NCBI RefSeq assembly: GCF_012223425.1 | Contig: NZ_CP038799.1 | Coordinates: forward strand, 2,728,001 to 2,792,000 | Length of the DNA stretch: 64,000 bases | Reading direction: 5' to 3' | Source: Mycolicibacterium frederiksbergense | GTDB lineage: Bacteria; Actinomycetota; Actinomycetes; Mycobacteriales; Mycobacteriaceae | Shown here: positions 1-7,708 of the stretch, piece after piece | Layout of the letters: each line of letters begins with the position of its first letter | Numbering within the stretch: position 1 is the first letter of the stretch | Made by a program: the position numbers and the translations under genes | The notes under the pieces: generated by a model | What the model was told of the DNA's origin: nothing | Databases searched by the model: none | The model's input: only the letters and a program-made list of their open reading frames with translations

Positions 1-1451
1 AGGGTGGGGAGCTGGTACTGACAACCGGTGCGGCGCTGCGGGATTCGCCGCGGCGGTATCTCAGCGGCATGGCCGAGGCCGGGGTGCTCGGGGTGGTCGT
101 CGAGATCGGCGACGCAGATCTGGACCCCGGGATGGGGGTCATCGCCGCGGAGTTCGATCTGGCCTTGGTGGCGCTGCACCGGCAGGTGCGGTTCGTCGAG
201 GTGACCGAGGCCGTGCACCGGCTGATCGTCGCCGACCAGTACGAACGGGTGGATTTCGATCGTCGGGTGCACGAGACCTTCACCGAGCTCAGCCTGAAAC
301 GGCCATCGGCGGCCGGCGTCGTCGAGGCCGCCGCCGCAATCCTCGATGAACCCGTCGTGCTCGAGGACCTGACGCACCGGGCGTTGGCGGTCTCGCTGCG
401 GGGACGCCCCGCGGACCTGCTGCGAGACTGGGAGCGGCGCTCGCGGCTGCGGGCGACGGCCGAAGGGTGGGCGGTGACCGCGGTGGGTCCGCGAGCCGAA
501 CAGTGGGGCCGGCTGATCGTCCCGCAACCGTCCCCCGATCCGGACCGCACCCGGATGGTGCTGGAACGCGCCGCGGTGGCGTTGGCGCTGCAGCGGATGA
601 TCGAACGCGACCGGACCGGGCTGCACCACCAGGCGCAGAGCGGACTGATCGACGATGTCGCGCGTGGCCGCATCGCCGACGAGCGGGAAGTGGCGGCCCG
701 CGCCCATGCGCTCGGCCTGCGATCCGCCGCCCGCTACCTGCCGGTGGTGGTGCGGGTGAACCGCACGCCGACATCGGATCCCGTTGCCGGGCAGCGGCGT
801 AACGTGCTCATGGTCGACACGGTGCTGCACACTGTGAACGCCTCGGGGCACACCGGGCTGTGTGCGCTCAGGCGTGACGGCGAGGTCGGCGCGGTGCTCG
901 CGCTCGGCGTGACCAGGCCCCCCGAGGAGGCGCTGGCGGCGCTGGGCACGGCGCTGCGGACCGAGATCGCCCGGGTGGACGGCACCGCAGGTGCGGTGCT
1001 CGCCGTGGGGCCCGCGGCCGACGGCGTGATCGACGCCGTCACCGGCCTCGGTGAAGCCGCCCACATCGCCGAGGTCGCGCTGGCGATGCGCGGTGCCAGA
1101 TCCGCCGAGGACAACGGGGTTCCTTTCTATCGGGCCGCCGATGTCCGCTTGCACGGGCTGATCTCGTTGCTGCGCGACGACCCACGGGTGCAGACGTTCG
1201 CCGAGACCGAACTGCGGGCCCTGCTGGCCGGCGACCCGGCACACCTCGATCTGTTGCGCGAGTACCTGAAACTGGCGGGGAACAAGGCCGCGGTCGCCGC
1301 CCGGCTGCACATCAGCAGACCTGCGTTGTACAAGCGACTCGCCGCGGTGCGGTCCGCGCTCGGGGTGGACCTCGACGACGGCGAGTCGATGACCTCGCTG
1401 CATGTTGCGCTTATGGTCCTGGATGCGCAGGGGCGCGCGGTACTGTCCTGA
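1..1451 (+). CDS. PucR-family transcriptional regulator (5' truncated)
   Basis: The frame is open from the first base and reads GGELVLTTGAALRDSP before the first ATG (69), which is the typical end of a PucR N-terminal domain, so the true start lies upstream of the window. The C-terminus carries the PucR-type helix-turn-helix, with GNKAAVAARLHISRPALYKR near the end (about nt 1276-1337). The middle part has the variable GGDEF-like fold usual in CdaR/PucR regulators. Members of this family control purine, sugar-acid or amino-acid catabolism; the target here is unknown. The small membrane genes follow directly after the stop. Confidence 0.85.
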   Translation, partial: GGELVLTTGAALRDSPRRYLSGMAEAGVLGVVVEIGDADLDPGMGVIAAEFDLALVALHRQVRFVEVTEAVHRLIVADQYERVDFDRRVHETFTELSLKRPSAAGVVEAAAAILDEPVVLEDLTHRALAVSLRGRPADLLRDWERRSRLRATAEGWAVTAVGPRAEQWGRLIVPQPSPDPDRTRMVLERAAVALALQRMIERDRTGLHHQAQSGLIDDVARGRIADEREVAARAHALGLRSAARYLPVVVRVNRTPTSDPVAGQRRNVLMVDTVLHTVNASGHTGLCALRRDGEVGAVLALGVTRPPEEALAALGTALRTEIARVDGTAGAVLAVGPAADGVIDAVTGLGEAAHIAEVALAMRGARSAEDNGVPFYRAADVRLHGLISLLRDDPRVQTFAETELRALLAGDPAHLDLLREYLKLAGNKAAVAARLHISRPALYKRLAAVRSALGVDLDDGESMTSLHVALMVLDAQGRAVLS

Positions 1452-1452
1452 C

Positions 1453-1662
1453 ATGGCGGGTGGGGGGACGACCGTGCTGGAGACCGTGCGCAGAGTTTTG
1501 GGCTACGAGATGGCGATCTCGGAGTGGATCGGCTTGGCGATTCTGCTTGCCGTCCCGTATCTGGTGATCGGAACGGTCTGGGCCTTCACGCATTCCGGTC
1601 CGTTCCTCGGTTCGGTGCTGGCCTGGCCCTTGCTGCTGCTCTACAGCTTCTGCGGATTATGA
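1453..1662 (+). CDS. Small two-helix membrane protein, first of a tandem pair
   Basis: A 69-residue protein starting at ATG 1453, two bases after the PucR stop; the same frame also extends upstream to 1402 inside the PucR gene, which I discount. It has two hydrophobic segments, around WIGLAILLAVPYLVIGTVWA and SVLAWPLLLLYSFCGL. The motif PYLVIGTV..FTH is repeated in the next gene (PYIVIGLVFTITH), so the two are probably tandem paralogues. Its TGA overlaps the next ATG (ATGA), which indicates translational coupling. No function recognised. Confidence 0.7.
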   Translation: MAGGGTTVLETVRRVLGYEMAISEWIGLAILLAVPYLVIGTVWAFTHSGPFLGSVLAWPLLLLYSFCGL

Positions 1663-1910
1663 GCGGGCTGCTGAGCCGCCGCGTCAAGGTCGAGGCGATG
1701 ATCGAGACCCTGATGTGGCTGGCACTGCCCTACATCGTCATCGGCCTGGTGTTCACCATCACCCATCCCGACGATGTGCGCGCGCTGGAGAAGCAGGTGC
1801 AGACCCAGCAGCCGGCCGGCGCGGATGTGGCGTCCTTCGGCGCGACCACCCTACTGTGGCCGATGATGCTGATCACCGGACCAGTAGAGGAGCACTGTCA
1901 TGTCGGATGA
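1659..1910 (+). CDS. Small membrane protein, second of a tandem pair
   Basis: An 83-residue protein starting at ATG 1659, overlapping the previous stop by 4 nt. It has one clear hydrophobic segment (LMWLALPYIVIGLVFTI), a hydrophilic stretch with EKQVQTQQPAG, then a second hydrophobic segment ending WPMMLITGPVEEH. It resembles its upstream neighbour. Its 3' end overlaps the dienelactone hydrolase start by 11 nt, so the three genes probably form one transcript. Role unknown. Confidence 0.7.
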   Translation: MSGLLSRRVKVEAMIETLMWLALPYIVIGLVFTITHPDDVRALEKQVQTQQPAGADVASFGATTLLWPMMLITGPVEEHCHVG

Positions 1911-2712
1911 CGATCTGTCCGATTTCGAACTGACCGAGTTCACCCACGACGGGAAGACCCGCTCGGTGTACCGCAAGGGCACCGGCCCGGCGGTCATCGT
2001 GATCGCCGAGATGCCCGGTATCACCCCGAAGGTACTGGCCTTCGCGCGTCAGGTCGCCGGCATCGGCTGTACCGCGGTGCTCCCGCATCTGTTCGGGGTG
2101 CCGGGCCGGGATCCCAACGCCAGCACGCAGGTTGCGCTCAAGACGCTGGCGTCGGCAATGGTGCCGGCCTGCGTCAGCAAGGAATTCGTGGTGCTGGCCA
2201 CCGGCCGCACCTCGCCGGTCATCGACTGGCTGCGGGCACTGGCCCGCTCCGAGCACGCCCGGTGCGGCGGACCCGGTGTGGGGGCCGTCGGGATGTGTTT
2301 CACCGGCGGGTACGCGCTGGCGATGGCGACCGATGACGTGTTGCTGGCGCCGGTGCTGTCCCAGCCGTCGATGCCGGTCGGCCTGACGAAGACGCAACGG
2401 CGGTCCATCGACATCTCACCGGCGGACCTGGAGATCGTGAAGGGGCGCTGCGCCCGCGGGCTGACCGTACTCGGATTGCGGTTCGACTCCGACAAATTCG
2501 TCCCGCCGGAGCGTTTCGAGTTCCTGCGCGAGCAACTCGGCGACGCCTTCGTCGCGGTGGAGCTGAGCGGCGCGGACGCCAATCCGGAGGGCACGATGCC
2601 CCCGCATTCGGTGCTCACCGAGCACCTGATCGACGAGCCGGGGCAGCCGACCAGGGTGGCGCTCGATCAGGTGCTGGACCTGTTCCGCGACCGTCTGCTG
2701 GTCACCGCCTGA
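1900..2712 (+). CDS. Dienelactone hydrolase family protein
   Basis: A 270-residue soluble alpha/beta hydrolase. VIVIAEMPGITP near the N-terminus and GVGAVGMCFTGGYALAMA near residue 130 match the dienelactone hydrolase family, whose nucleophile is a cysteine in a G-x-C-x-G-G turn (here GMCFTGG). A late histidine (MPPHSVLTEHL) could complete the triad. Family members hydrolyse cyclic esters or lactones; the substrate here is not predictable. It is the last gene of the small-membrane-protein operon. Confidence 0.8.
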   Translation: MSDDDLSDFELTEFTHDGKTRSVYRKGTGPAVIVIAEMPGITPKVLAFARQVAGIGCTAVLPHLFGVPGRDPNASTQVALKTLASAMVPACVSKEFVVLATGRTSPVIDWLRALARSEHARCGGPGVGAVGMCFTGGYALAMATDDVLLAPVLSQPSMPVGLTKTQRRSIDISPADLEIVKGRCARGLTVLGLRFDSDKFVPPERFEFLREQLGDAFVAVELSGADANPEGTMPPHSVLTEHLIDEPGQPTRVALDQVLDLFRDRLLVTA

Positions 2713-2775
2713 TAAGGCCGCGGCCGGCCCGTCGCGTTCGGGATGAGACTGCGGTCGCGAGGTGTTGTCACCTAC

Positions 2776-2919
2776 ATGCTCACCACAAGACGATTCGTGC
2801 AGTCGGTCGTCGCGTCCGCGGTCGCCCTGGCGGCCATCGCCATCCCGACTGTCGCGCTGCTACAGGACGGACCGGTGCAGTTCCCGATCCAGATCACCAT
2901 CGCCGACCCGCTGCCCTAA
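2776..2919 (+). CDS. Small exported peptide candidate (47 aa)
   Basis: The ORF from ATG 2776 to TAA 2917-2919 encodes 47 residues: a basic start (MLTTRRFVQS), a hydrophobic core (VVASAVALAAIAIPTVALL) and a short polar tail ending QITIADPLP. This looks like a signal peptide or single N-terminal helix with a mature part of about 20 residues. It is convergent with the GGDEF gene and the two stops overlap by 3 nt. No family recognised, and no obvious Shine-Dalgarno sequence. Confidence 0.45.
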   Translation: MLTTRRFVQSVVASAVALAAIAIPTVALLQDGPVQFPIQITIADPLP

Positions 2920-4085
2920 GCGGACCGGCCGACGTCGGGACCATCCTCGGGTCCGTCGTCCTCGACGGTGGCCAGCGCGGGTGACAGCAGCAGTCGCATC
3001 TGGTTGCCGCCGGATTTTCGCGCCTCGTACATCGCGTTTGTCCCGATGGTGACGAGTTCGTCGAGCACATCGTGAGATCCCTGCCCGGTCAACGGTTTCA
3101 GCGGGGTACTGATCACGCCCAGGCTCGCCGTCAATCGGAACGGCGCCGATTTGATGGTGCCCAGAATTCGTTCGGCCAGCGGCGTCGGGTCCGGCGTGGT
3201 GAACACATCGGCGACCAGGTACTCGGCCTCACCGAGAGCGCCGATCACGGCGTCGCCGCGTACCGTCTCGCGCAGCCGCTGGCCGATCGCGACGCGGGCC
3301 TTGTTGCCGCCGGCCTTGCCCGACATGGCGGTCAGCAGGGAGAAACTGTCCAGGTTCACCACGATGAGGATGAGGTAGCGATCGTCGCGGCGACTGCGTG
3401 AGCCGATCAGGGTGGCCACGCTGTCATAGAAACTCTGCCGGTTGGGCAGGCCGGTCAGCGGTTCGATCTCACCGTGCGGTTTCTCCGATCCGATGATCCG
3501 CAGCACCAACTCGCATGCGAACGCCACGAACGACGTGATCAGCGCGACGAAGACGACGCCGGCCAGCGCGAGTCCGTAGCCGATCTCCATCAGACGCCAG
3601 CCCAACACCAACAGGGTGACGGTCTGCACCGCCCCGATGGGGACGAGCCACGTGCGGGAGTGGAAGAACATCGCATACGCCGTGGTGACGGTGAACGCCG
3701 ACGAGATCAGCAATCCCAGCACCGGGTCCGGCTCCAGCAGACAGACCGCGGAGATGAGGGCGGTGCCCAGGATCAGGCAGGACTGAGACTGCCGCCGCGA
3801 GGGCCAATCCGAGCGCAACCAGAGGGCGGCCATCACCGCGCACGCGACGAACAGCAGTCCCGCGACGACCGGCCGGTAGGACTGCCCGGAACCGGTGGCA
3901 GCGACGATCACCAGAACAGAGAGGGCCCCGAGGCTCCCGATGATCCAGGCGACCACCCGGCAGGTCGCGACCTGCAGATCGCGGGCGGCCAGAAAGGCCG
4001 TCAACCATTCGTAGTGGTCGCCGCCGTGTTTCCACCGCGAAGGAATCACCACGGGCCGGCGCACCCGGAAGCGAGCCGCGCACAA
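2916..4085 (-). CDS. Membrane protein with degenerate GGDEF domain
   Basis: A 389-residue protein. The first ~200 residues hold about six membrane helices. A GGDEF-like domain starts around EPLTGLPNRQSFYDS (residue ~210), which is the normal DxLTGLxNR entry motif. The active-site loop reads GALGEAEYLVAD instead of RxGGDEFxxL, and the metal/substrate loop reads NLDSFSLLTAM instead of DxDxFKxxND, so diguanylate cyclase activity is doubtful. It may be a c-di-GMP or GTP-sensing relic. No EAL domain follows. Start at ATG 4085. Confidence 0.8.
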   Translation of the reverse strand: MCAARFRVRRPVVIPSRWKHGGDHYEWLTAFLAARDLQVATCRVVAWIIGSLGALSVLVIVAATGSGQSYRPVVAGLLFVACAVMAALWLRSDWPSRRQSQSCLILGTALISAVCLLEPDPVLGLLISSAFTVTTAYAMFFHSRTWLVPIGAVQTVTLLVLGWRLMEIGYGLALAGVVFVALITSFVAFACELVLRIIGSEKPHGEIEPLTGLPNRQSFYDSVATLIGSRSRRDDRYLILIVVNLDSFSLLTAMSGKAGGNKARVAIGQRLRETVRGDAVIGALGEAEYLVADVFTTPDPTPLAERILGTIKSAPFRLTASLGVISTPLKPLTGQGSHDVLDELVTIGTNAMYEARKSGGNQMRLLLSPALATVEDDGPEDGPDVGRSA

Positions 4086-4130
4086 CTAGGCCCCCACAGC
4101 ATCAGCGAACGGTACCAGCATCGCCGCCGC

Positions 4131-4136
4131 TAGCCT
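4131..4136 (+). promoter_or_regulatory. -10 element (TAGCCT) of a leaderless start
   Basis: TAGCCT lies 6 nt before ATG 4143. That spacing places transcription initiation at or next to the start codon, as in leaderless mycobacterial mRNAs. No -35 box is obvious. Confidence 0.45.
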
Positions 4137-4142
4137 GGCCCT

Positions 4143-5048
4143 ATGGCATCCCGATGGACGACAGCACGACTTGGCGATATGACCGGCAAGACGGTCATCG
4201 TGACCGGAGCGACCAACGGAGTCGGTCTGGCGACGGCGGCCGCCCTGACGCGGGCCGGCGCGCATGTGGTGATGGCGGTGCGCAACACCGAACTCGGGGC
4301 GCAGCGGGCGGCCGAGATCGGCGGGCGCACCTCGGTGCTGCGACTCGATCTGGCGGACCTCTCCTCGGTGCGCGCATTCCCCGGGTTGCTCGACGATCGC
4401 GGCATCGAGGCGGTGGACATCCTCGTCAACAACGCCGGAACCCTGGCCGAGAAACGGGCCGAGACCGTCGACGGTTTCGAGACGACCATCGGCACCAACC
4501 TGCTCGGCCCGTTCGCGTTGACCAACCTGCTCGTGGACCGGGTGCGTGCACAGATCGTCACGGTCGGTTCCCAGGCCCACGAGTCGGCCACGCTGCACCT
4601 GGACGACCTGCATCTGCGGACCCACAAGTGGACGGTGATGGGCGCCTACGCACAGTCGAAGCTCGTGGTCATGCTGTGGGGACTGGAACTGGACCGGCGC
4701 CTGCGGGCCGCCAAGTCGCCGATCGTCAGCCACCTCACCCACCCGGGTTGGGTGGACTCGAATCTGCCGCAGCTGTCGGACGCCCCGCTGATGGGTGTGG
4801 TGCAGCGCGGCGTCAAACTGGTGGCCGGCGCGCTGGCCAACGACCCGGCGGCCGGCGCCGCCACCACGCTGTACTGCATCACCGAGCCGATCCCACCGGG
4901 CAGCTACGTCGGGGTGGAAGGCAGGTTCGGTCTGCGTGGGGGCCCGGTGCTGATCGGACGCTCGGCGCTGGCATGTGACTACGCGACGGCAGCCCGGGTC
5001 TTCCAGTTCGCCGAGCACGAAACCGGTACCACACTCCCTGTCGGTTAG
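4143..5048 (+). CDS. SDR-family NAD(P)-dependent oxidoreductase
   Basis: A 301-residue short-chain dehydrogenase of the retinol-dehydrogenase/oxidoreductase type. It shows the cofactor motif TGATNGVGLA (residue ~20), the NNAG motif (~97) and the catalytic YAQSK (Y-x3-K, ~175). The HPGWVDSNL segment after the active site is typical of this group. The substrate cannot be read from the sequence. A hairpin follows the stop. The gene stands alone and is probably leaderless. Confidence 0.85.
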   Translation: MASRWTTARLGDMTGKTVIVTGATNGVGLATAAALTRAGAHVVMAVRNTELGAQRAAEIGGRTSVLRLDLADLSSVRAFPGLLDDRGIEAVDILVNNAGTLAEKRAETVDGFETTIGTNLLGPFALTNLLVDRVRAQIVTVGSQAHESATLHLDDLHLRTHKWTVMGAYAQSKLVVMLWGLELDRRLRAAKSPIVSHLTHPGWVDSNLPQLSDAPLMGVVQRGVKLVAGALANDPAAGAATTLYCITEPIPPGSYVGVEGRFGLRGGPVLIGRSALACDYATAARVFQFAEHETGTTLPVG

Positions 5049-5067
5049 CCGGGTACTGACGGTCGAA

Positions 5068-5084
5068 CCCGACCGTTGGTCGGG
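5068..5084 (+). terminator. Hairpin after the SDR gene
   Basis: CCCGACC-GTT-GGTCGGG forms a perfect 7-bp GC stem with a 3-nt loop, 20 nt after the SDR stop and before gtrA. There is no U-tract, as is common for mycobacterial terminators. Confidence 0.45.
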
Positions 5085-5125
5085 GCATAACCAGGCTGTC
5101 ATCTGCCGGTGGGACAGTCACTGCT

Positions 5126-5605
5126 GTGACCGGCGACCTCGATCACCTGGAGTCGGTACCGACGATTGTCGAGCGGTTCCACCTGTTCTGCACGCGGGTG
5201 GTCGCGCGACTGCCCTTCGGCCTGAATTCCGTTGTCGCACCGACGTTCCTGGGCTTTGTCCTGATCAACAGCTTCACCTTCGGGGTGGACATGGTGTTGC
5301 TGACGTTGCTGCACAGCGGATTTGCGGTGCCGCTGCCGGTCGCCCTCACGGTGGGCTACGTATGCGCGTTCACGCTGGCGTTCTTCCTGAACCGGACCCT
5401 GAACTTCCGGTCGCACGCCACCGTCGGCCCGCAACTGGTCGTCTACGTGGTGGTGGTCGCGATCAACTACGCGGCATTCATCGTCGCGCTGCCGACCTCG
5501 CTGGCCGCGGCGGGACTGCAGTATCACCTGGCCCGGCTGCTGGCCGGCTGCTGCGAGGCGGTCTACATGTACACCGCGATGCGGCTGGTGGTGTTCCGGC
5601 GCTGA
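5126..5605 (+). CDS. GtrA family membrane protein
   Basis: A 159-residue protein with four hydrophobic helices, and the GtrA signature F.L.R.LNFRS (FFLNRTLNFRSHA) between helices 2 and 3. GtrA proteins are thought to flip or position polyprenyl-linked sugars for cell-envelope glycosylation. Start GTG 5126. A Rieske-type lipoprotein gene follows after 10 nt, so co-transcription is likely. Confidence 0.8.
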   Translation: MTGDLDHLESVPTIVERFHLFCTRVVARLPFGLNSVVAPTFLGFVLINSFTFGVDMVLLTLLHSGFAVPLPVALTVGYVCAFTLAFFLNRTLNFRSHATVGPQLVVYVVVVAINYAAFIVALPTSLAAAGLQYHLARLLAGCCEAVYMYTAMRLVVFRR

Positions 5606-5615
5606 AACCCCGACA

Positions 5616-6020
5616 ATGACCCCCATGGCCCCTCCGTTGTCTCGCAGGCACGTGATCGTCGGCGCGAGTGCCGTGGTGGGGGCCGGGGCGCTGGTCTCCT
5701 GCGCGGGCGCCGCGGAGGAACCCGCGCCGGCTCAGGGCGAATCCGGCGTCCTCGCGACCACCTCGCAGGTGCCGGTCGGATCGGCGCTCATCGTGGACGG
5801 CATCGTGCTGACCCAGCCGGCGGCCGGTGAGTTCACCGGGTTCTCCGCGGTCTGCCCGCACGCCGGGTGCGCGGTGTCCAAGGTCGACGGTGCCCAGGTC
5901 ATCTGTCCCTGCCACGGCAGCACCTTCGGATTGGACGGGGCGGTGGTCTCCGGCCCGGCGCGCGAGCCGTTGGCCCCGGCTCCGATCACAGTCCGGGGCG
6001 ATTCGATCGTGGCGGGCTGA
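5616..6020 (+). CDS. Rieske [2Fe-2S] protein, Tat-exported lipoprotein
   Basis: A 134-residue protein. The N-terminus has a Tat-like twin arginine (LSRRHVIVGASAVVGAGA) followed by a lipobox-like LVSC, suggesting a Tat-exported, lipid-anchored protein. The cluster ligands are present as CPHAGC and CPCHGS. It is a single-domain Rieske protein like those in Streptomyces and mycobacteria, likely an extracytoplasmic electron carrier with unknown partner. ATG 5616 is used; ATG 5625 is an alternative. Confidence 0.85.
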   Translation: MTPMAPPLSRRHVIVGASAVVGAGALVSCAGAAEEPAPAQGESGVLATTSQVPVGSALIVDGIVLTQPAAGEFTGFSAVCPHAGCAVSKVDGAQVICPCHGSTFGLDGAVVSGPAREPLAPAPITVRGDSIVAG

Positions 6021-6042
6021 AAGCTCGTTACGATCATCGGCT

Positions 6043-6411
6043 GTGGTGGACGACCAGCGCGGTGAATCGGCGCCGATCCCGTGGTACGAGGAATCGTGGG
6101 CGGTGGTCACCGCCGGGGCGGCCGGCGTGCTGGCGGTCGGTGTACTGATCTACGCCGTCGTGCAGACCGCCGAGAACTCGGTGGAACCGTCCTACGGCCC
6201 GCAGTACTACACCGACTATTCCGCGTCGACCACCAGCACCACATCCACGTCCACGACCACATCGCGGACCACCAGATCGACGAGCACGACCACCACGACC
6301 ACGGGGTCGACCACCACGGAGTCGACCACCACGACCACGACCCCGTCGCTGGATGACGAGAACCCGTTCATCCTGAACCCGTTCGCCACCACCACGACGG
6401 AACCAGGATGA
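6043..6411 (+). CDS. Membrane-anchored protein with Thr/Ser-rich tail
   Basis: A 122-residue protein starting at GTG 6043 (GTG 6046 also possible). A single helix (VVTAGAAGVLAVGVLIYAVV) at residues ~20-40 is followed by a long Thr/Ser-rich low-complexity segment and an acidic end with DDENPFILNPF. It is probably anchored in the membrane with the tail outside. Mycobacteria have several such proteins; no specific function is known to me. Confidence 0.65.
   Translation: MVDDQRGESAPIPWYEESWAVVTAGAAGVLAVGVLIYAVVQTAENSVEPSYGPQYYTDYSASTTSTTSTSTTTSRTTRSTSTTTTTTGSTTTESTTTTTTPSLDDENPFILNPFATTTTEPG
6229..6345 (+). repeat. Low-complexity Thr/Ser-coding repeat
   Basis: Irregular runs of ACC, ACG and TCG codons encode mostly Thr and Ser within the preceding membrane protein. 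The segment is likely prone to length variation. Confidence 0.6.
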
Positions 6412-6459
6412 GCGTTTAGCCAGCCGATTCGCTGGGGATGTGATCGTCTGACAGAATCA

Positions 6460-6571
6460 GCCCCGAGGGGAGTACTCCTGCGCTGCGGTGTCGTCATCAC
6501 GTCGTCCGTCATCGGACGACCGGTGCCGCAGGTCCACGTGATGTCAGCGCGGGCGGAAGAGACCTCGGCCG
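6460..6571 (+). promoter_or_regulatory. yybP-ykoY manganese riboswitch
   Basis: The leader between 6412 and terC has the yybP-ykoY layout. A P1 stem is formed by CCGAGG (6463-6468) with CCTCGG (6563-6568). It encloses the conserved first loop GGAGTA (6469-6474) and the conserved third loop GGAAGAGA (6555-6562). A strong internal hairpin, GTCGTCC-GTCATC-GGACGAC, lies between them, and CTGCGG can pair with CCGCAG. This class senses Mn2+ and often precedes terC/alx genes, as here. Confidence 0.85.
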
Positions 6572-6599
6572 TTGATCGACGACCGGAGGCTCCAACCAT

Positions 6600-7631
6600 A
6601 TGAACGTGTCCGCACTCGAGTGGGGGATCACCCTCGCCGTCACCCTGGGCGTCCTGCTCGTGGATGTCCTGGTGTTCGGTCGACGGCCGCATGAGCCGTC
6701 CACCCGGGAGACCTCCATCGCGCTGACCTTCTACGTCAGCCTCGCCATCGCCTTCGGCATCTGGACCTGGACCTTCCACGGTAGCCAGTACGGCGTGGAG
6801 TTCTTCGCAGGCTGGCTCACCGAATACAGCCTCTCGGTCGACAACCTGTTCATCTTCTTGATCATCATGGCCAGCTTCAAGGTGCCCAGGATCTACCAAC
6901 AGCAGGCACTGCTGGTGGGCATCATCCTGGCGCTGATCTTCCGCGGCATCTTCATCGCCCTCGGTGCGGTGGCCATCGAGCAGTTCTCCTGGATCTTCTA
7001 CATTTTCGGTGCGTTCCTGATCTACACCGCGATCAAGCTGGCCAAGGACACCGATCACGACGACGACGCCGAGAACAGTGTCGTCCGGTTCGCGCGCAAC
7101 TACCTGAACACCACCGACAAGTGGCACGGTCTGAAGCTCACGGTCGTCGAGGGCTCCAAGCGCGTCATGACGCCGATGTTCCTGGTGATCGTTGCGCTGG
7201 GCACCACCGACCTGCTGTTCGCCCTGGATTCGATCCCGGCCATCTACGGGCTCACCCAGGAGCCCTACCTGGTGTTCACCGCGAACGTGTTCGCCCTGAT
7301 GGGTCTGCGCCAGCTGTACTTCCTGCTCGGTGACCTGCTCAAGCGCCTGGTCTACCTGTCGCAGGGCCTGTCTTTCATCCTCGGCTTCATCGGCATCAAG
7401 CTGGTGCTGCACGCCCTGCACGAGAACGAACTGCCGTTCATCAACGGTGGTGAGCCGCTGCACGTCCCGACGATCCCGACGCTGGCCAGCCTGGGCGTCA
7501 TCATCGTCACGCTGGTCATCACCACCGTCGCCAGCCTGTACAAGACCCGGGTCGTCGACAAGAAGGCCGACGACGCCGCCGCCGCCGACGACACGGCCGA
7601 CGGGGAAGCGCCGGTCAAGCCGGCCGAGTAG
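6600..7631 (+). CDS. TerC family Mn2+ exporter
   Basis: A 343-residue protein with about nine membrane helices. The two TerC acidic motifs are visible: SLSVDNLFIF near residue 80 and LLFALDSIPAIYG near residue 210. The C-terminus is Ala/Asp-rich and cytosolic. TerC/Alx proteins export Mn2+, and the Mn2+ riboswitch in the leader supports that role. A clear Shine-Dalgarno (CCGGAGG) precedes ATG 6600, and a strong hairpin follows the stop, so this is a single-gene unit. Confidence 0.9.
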   Translation: MNVSALEWGITLAVTLGVLLVDVLVFGRRPHEPSTRETSIALTFYVSLAIAFGIWTWTFHGSQYGVEFFAGWLTEYSLSVDNLFIFLIIMASFKVPRIYQQQALLVGIILALIFRGIFIALGAVAIEQFSWIFYIFGAFLIYTAIKLAKDTDHDDDAENSVVRFARNYLNTTDKWHGLKLTVVEGSKRVMTPMFLVIVALGTTDLLFALDSIPAIYGLTQEPYLVFTANVFALMGLRQLYFLLGDLLKRLVYLSQGLSFILGFIGIKLVLHALHENELPFINGGEPLHVPTIPTLASLGVIIVTLVITTVASLYKTRVVDKKADDAAAADDTADGEAPVKPAE

Positions 7632-7636
7632 TGGTC

Positions 7637-7666
7637 GAGCGGGGCGCTGCTGTAAGCGCCCCGCTC
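7637..7666 (+). terminator. Intrinsic-type terminator after terC
   Basis: GAGCGGGGCGCT and AGCGCCCCGCTC form a perfect 12-bp stem with a 6-nt loop, 5 nt after the terC stop. Confidence 0.8.
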
Positions 7667-7708
7667 AAACCCGTTATCCCGCGGGTTAATTCGTTAACGT
7701 AGGTCGGC

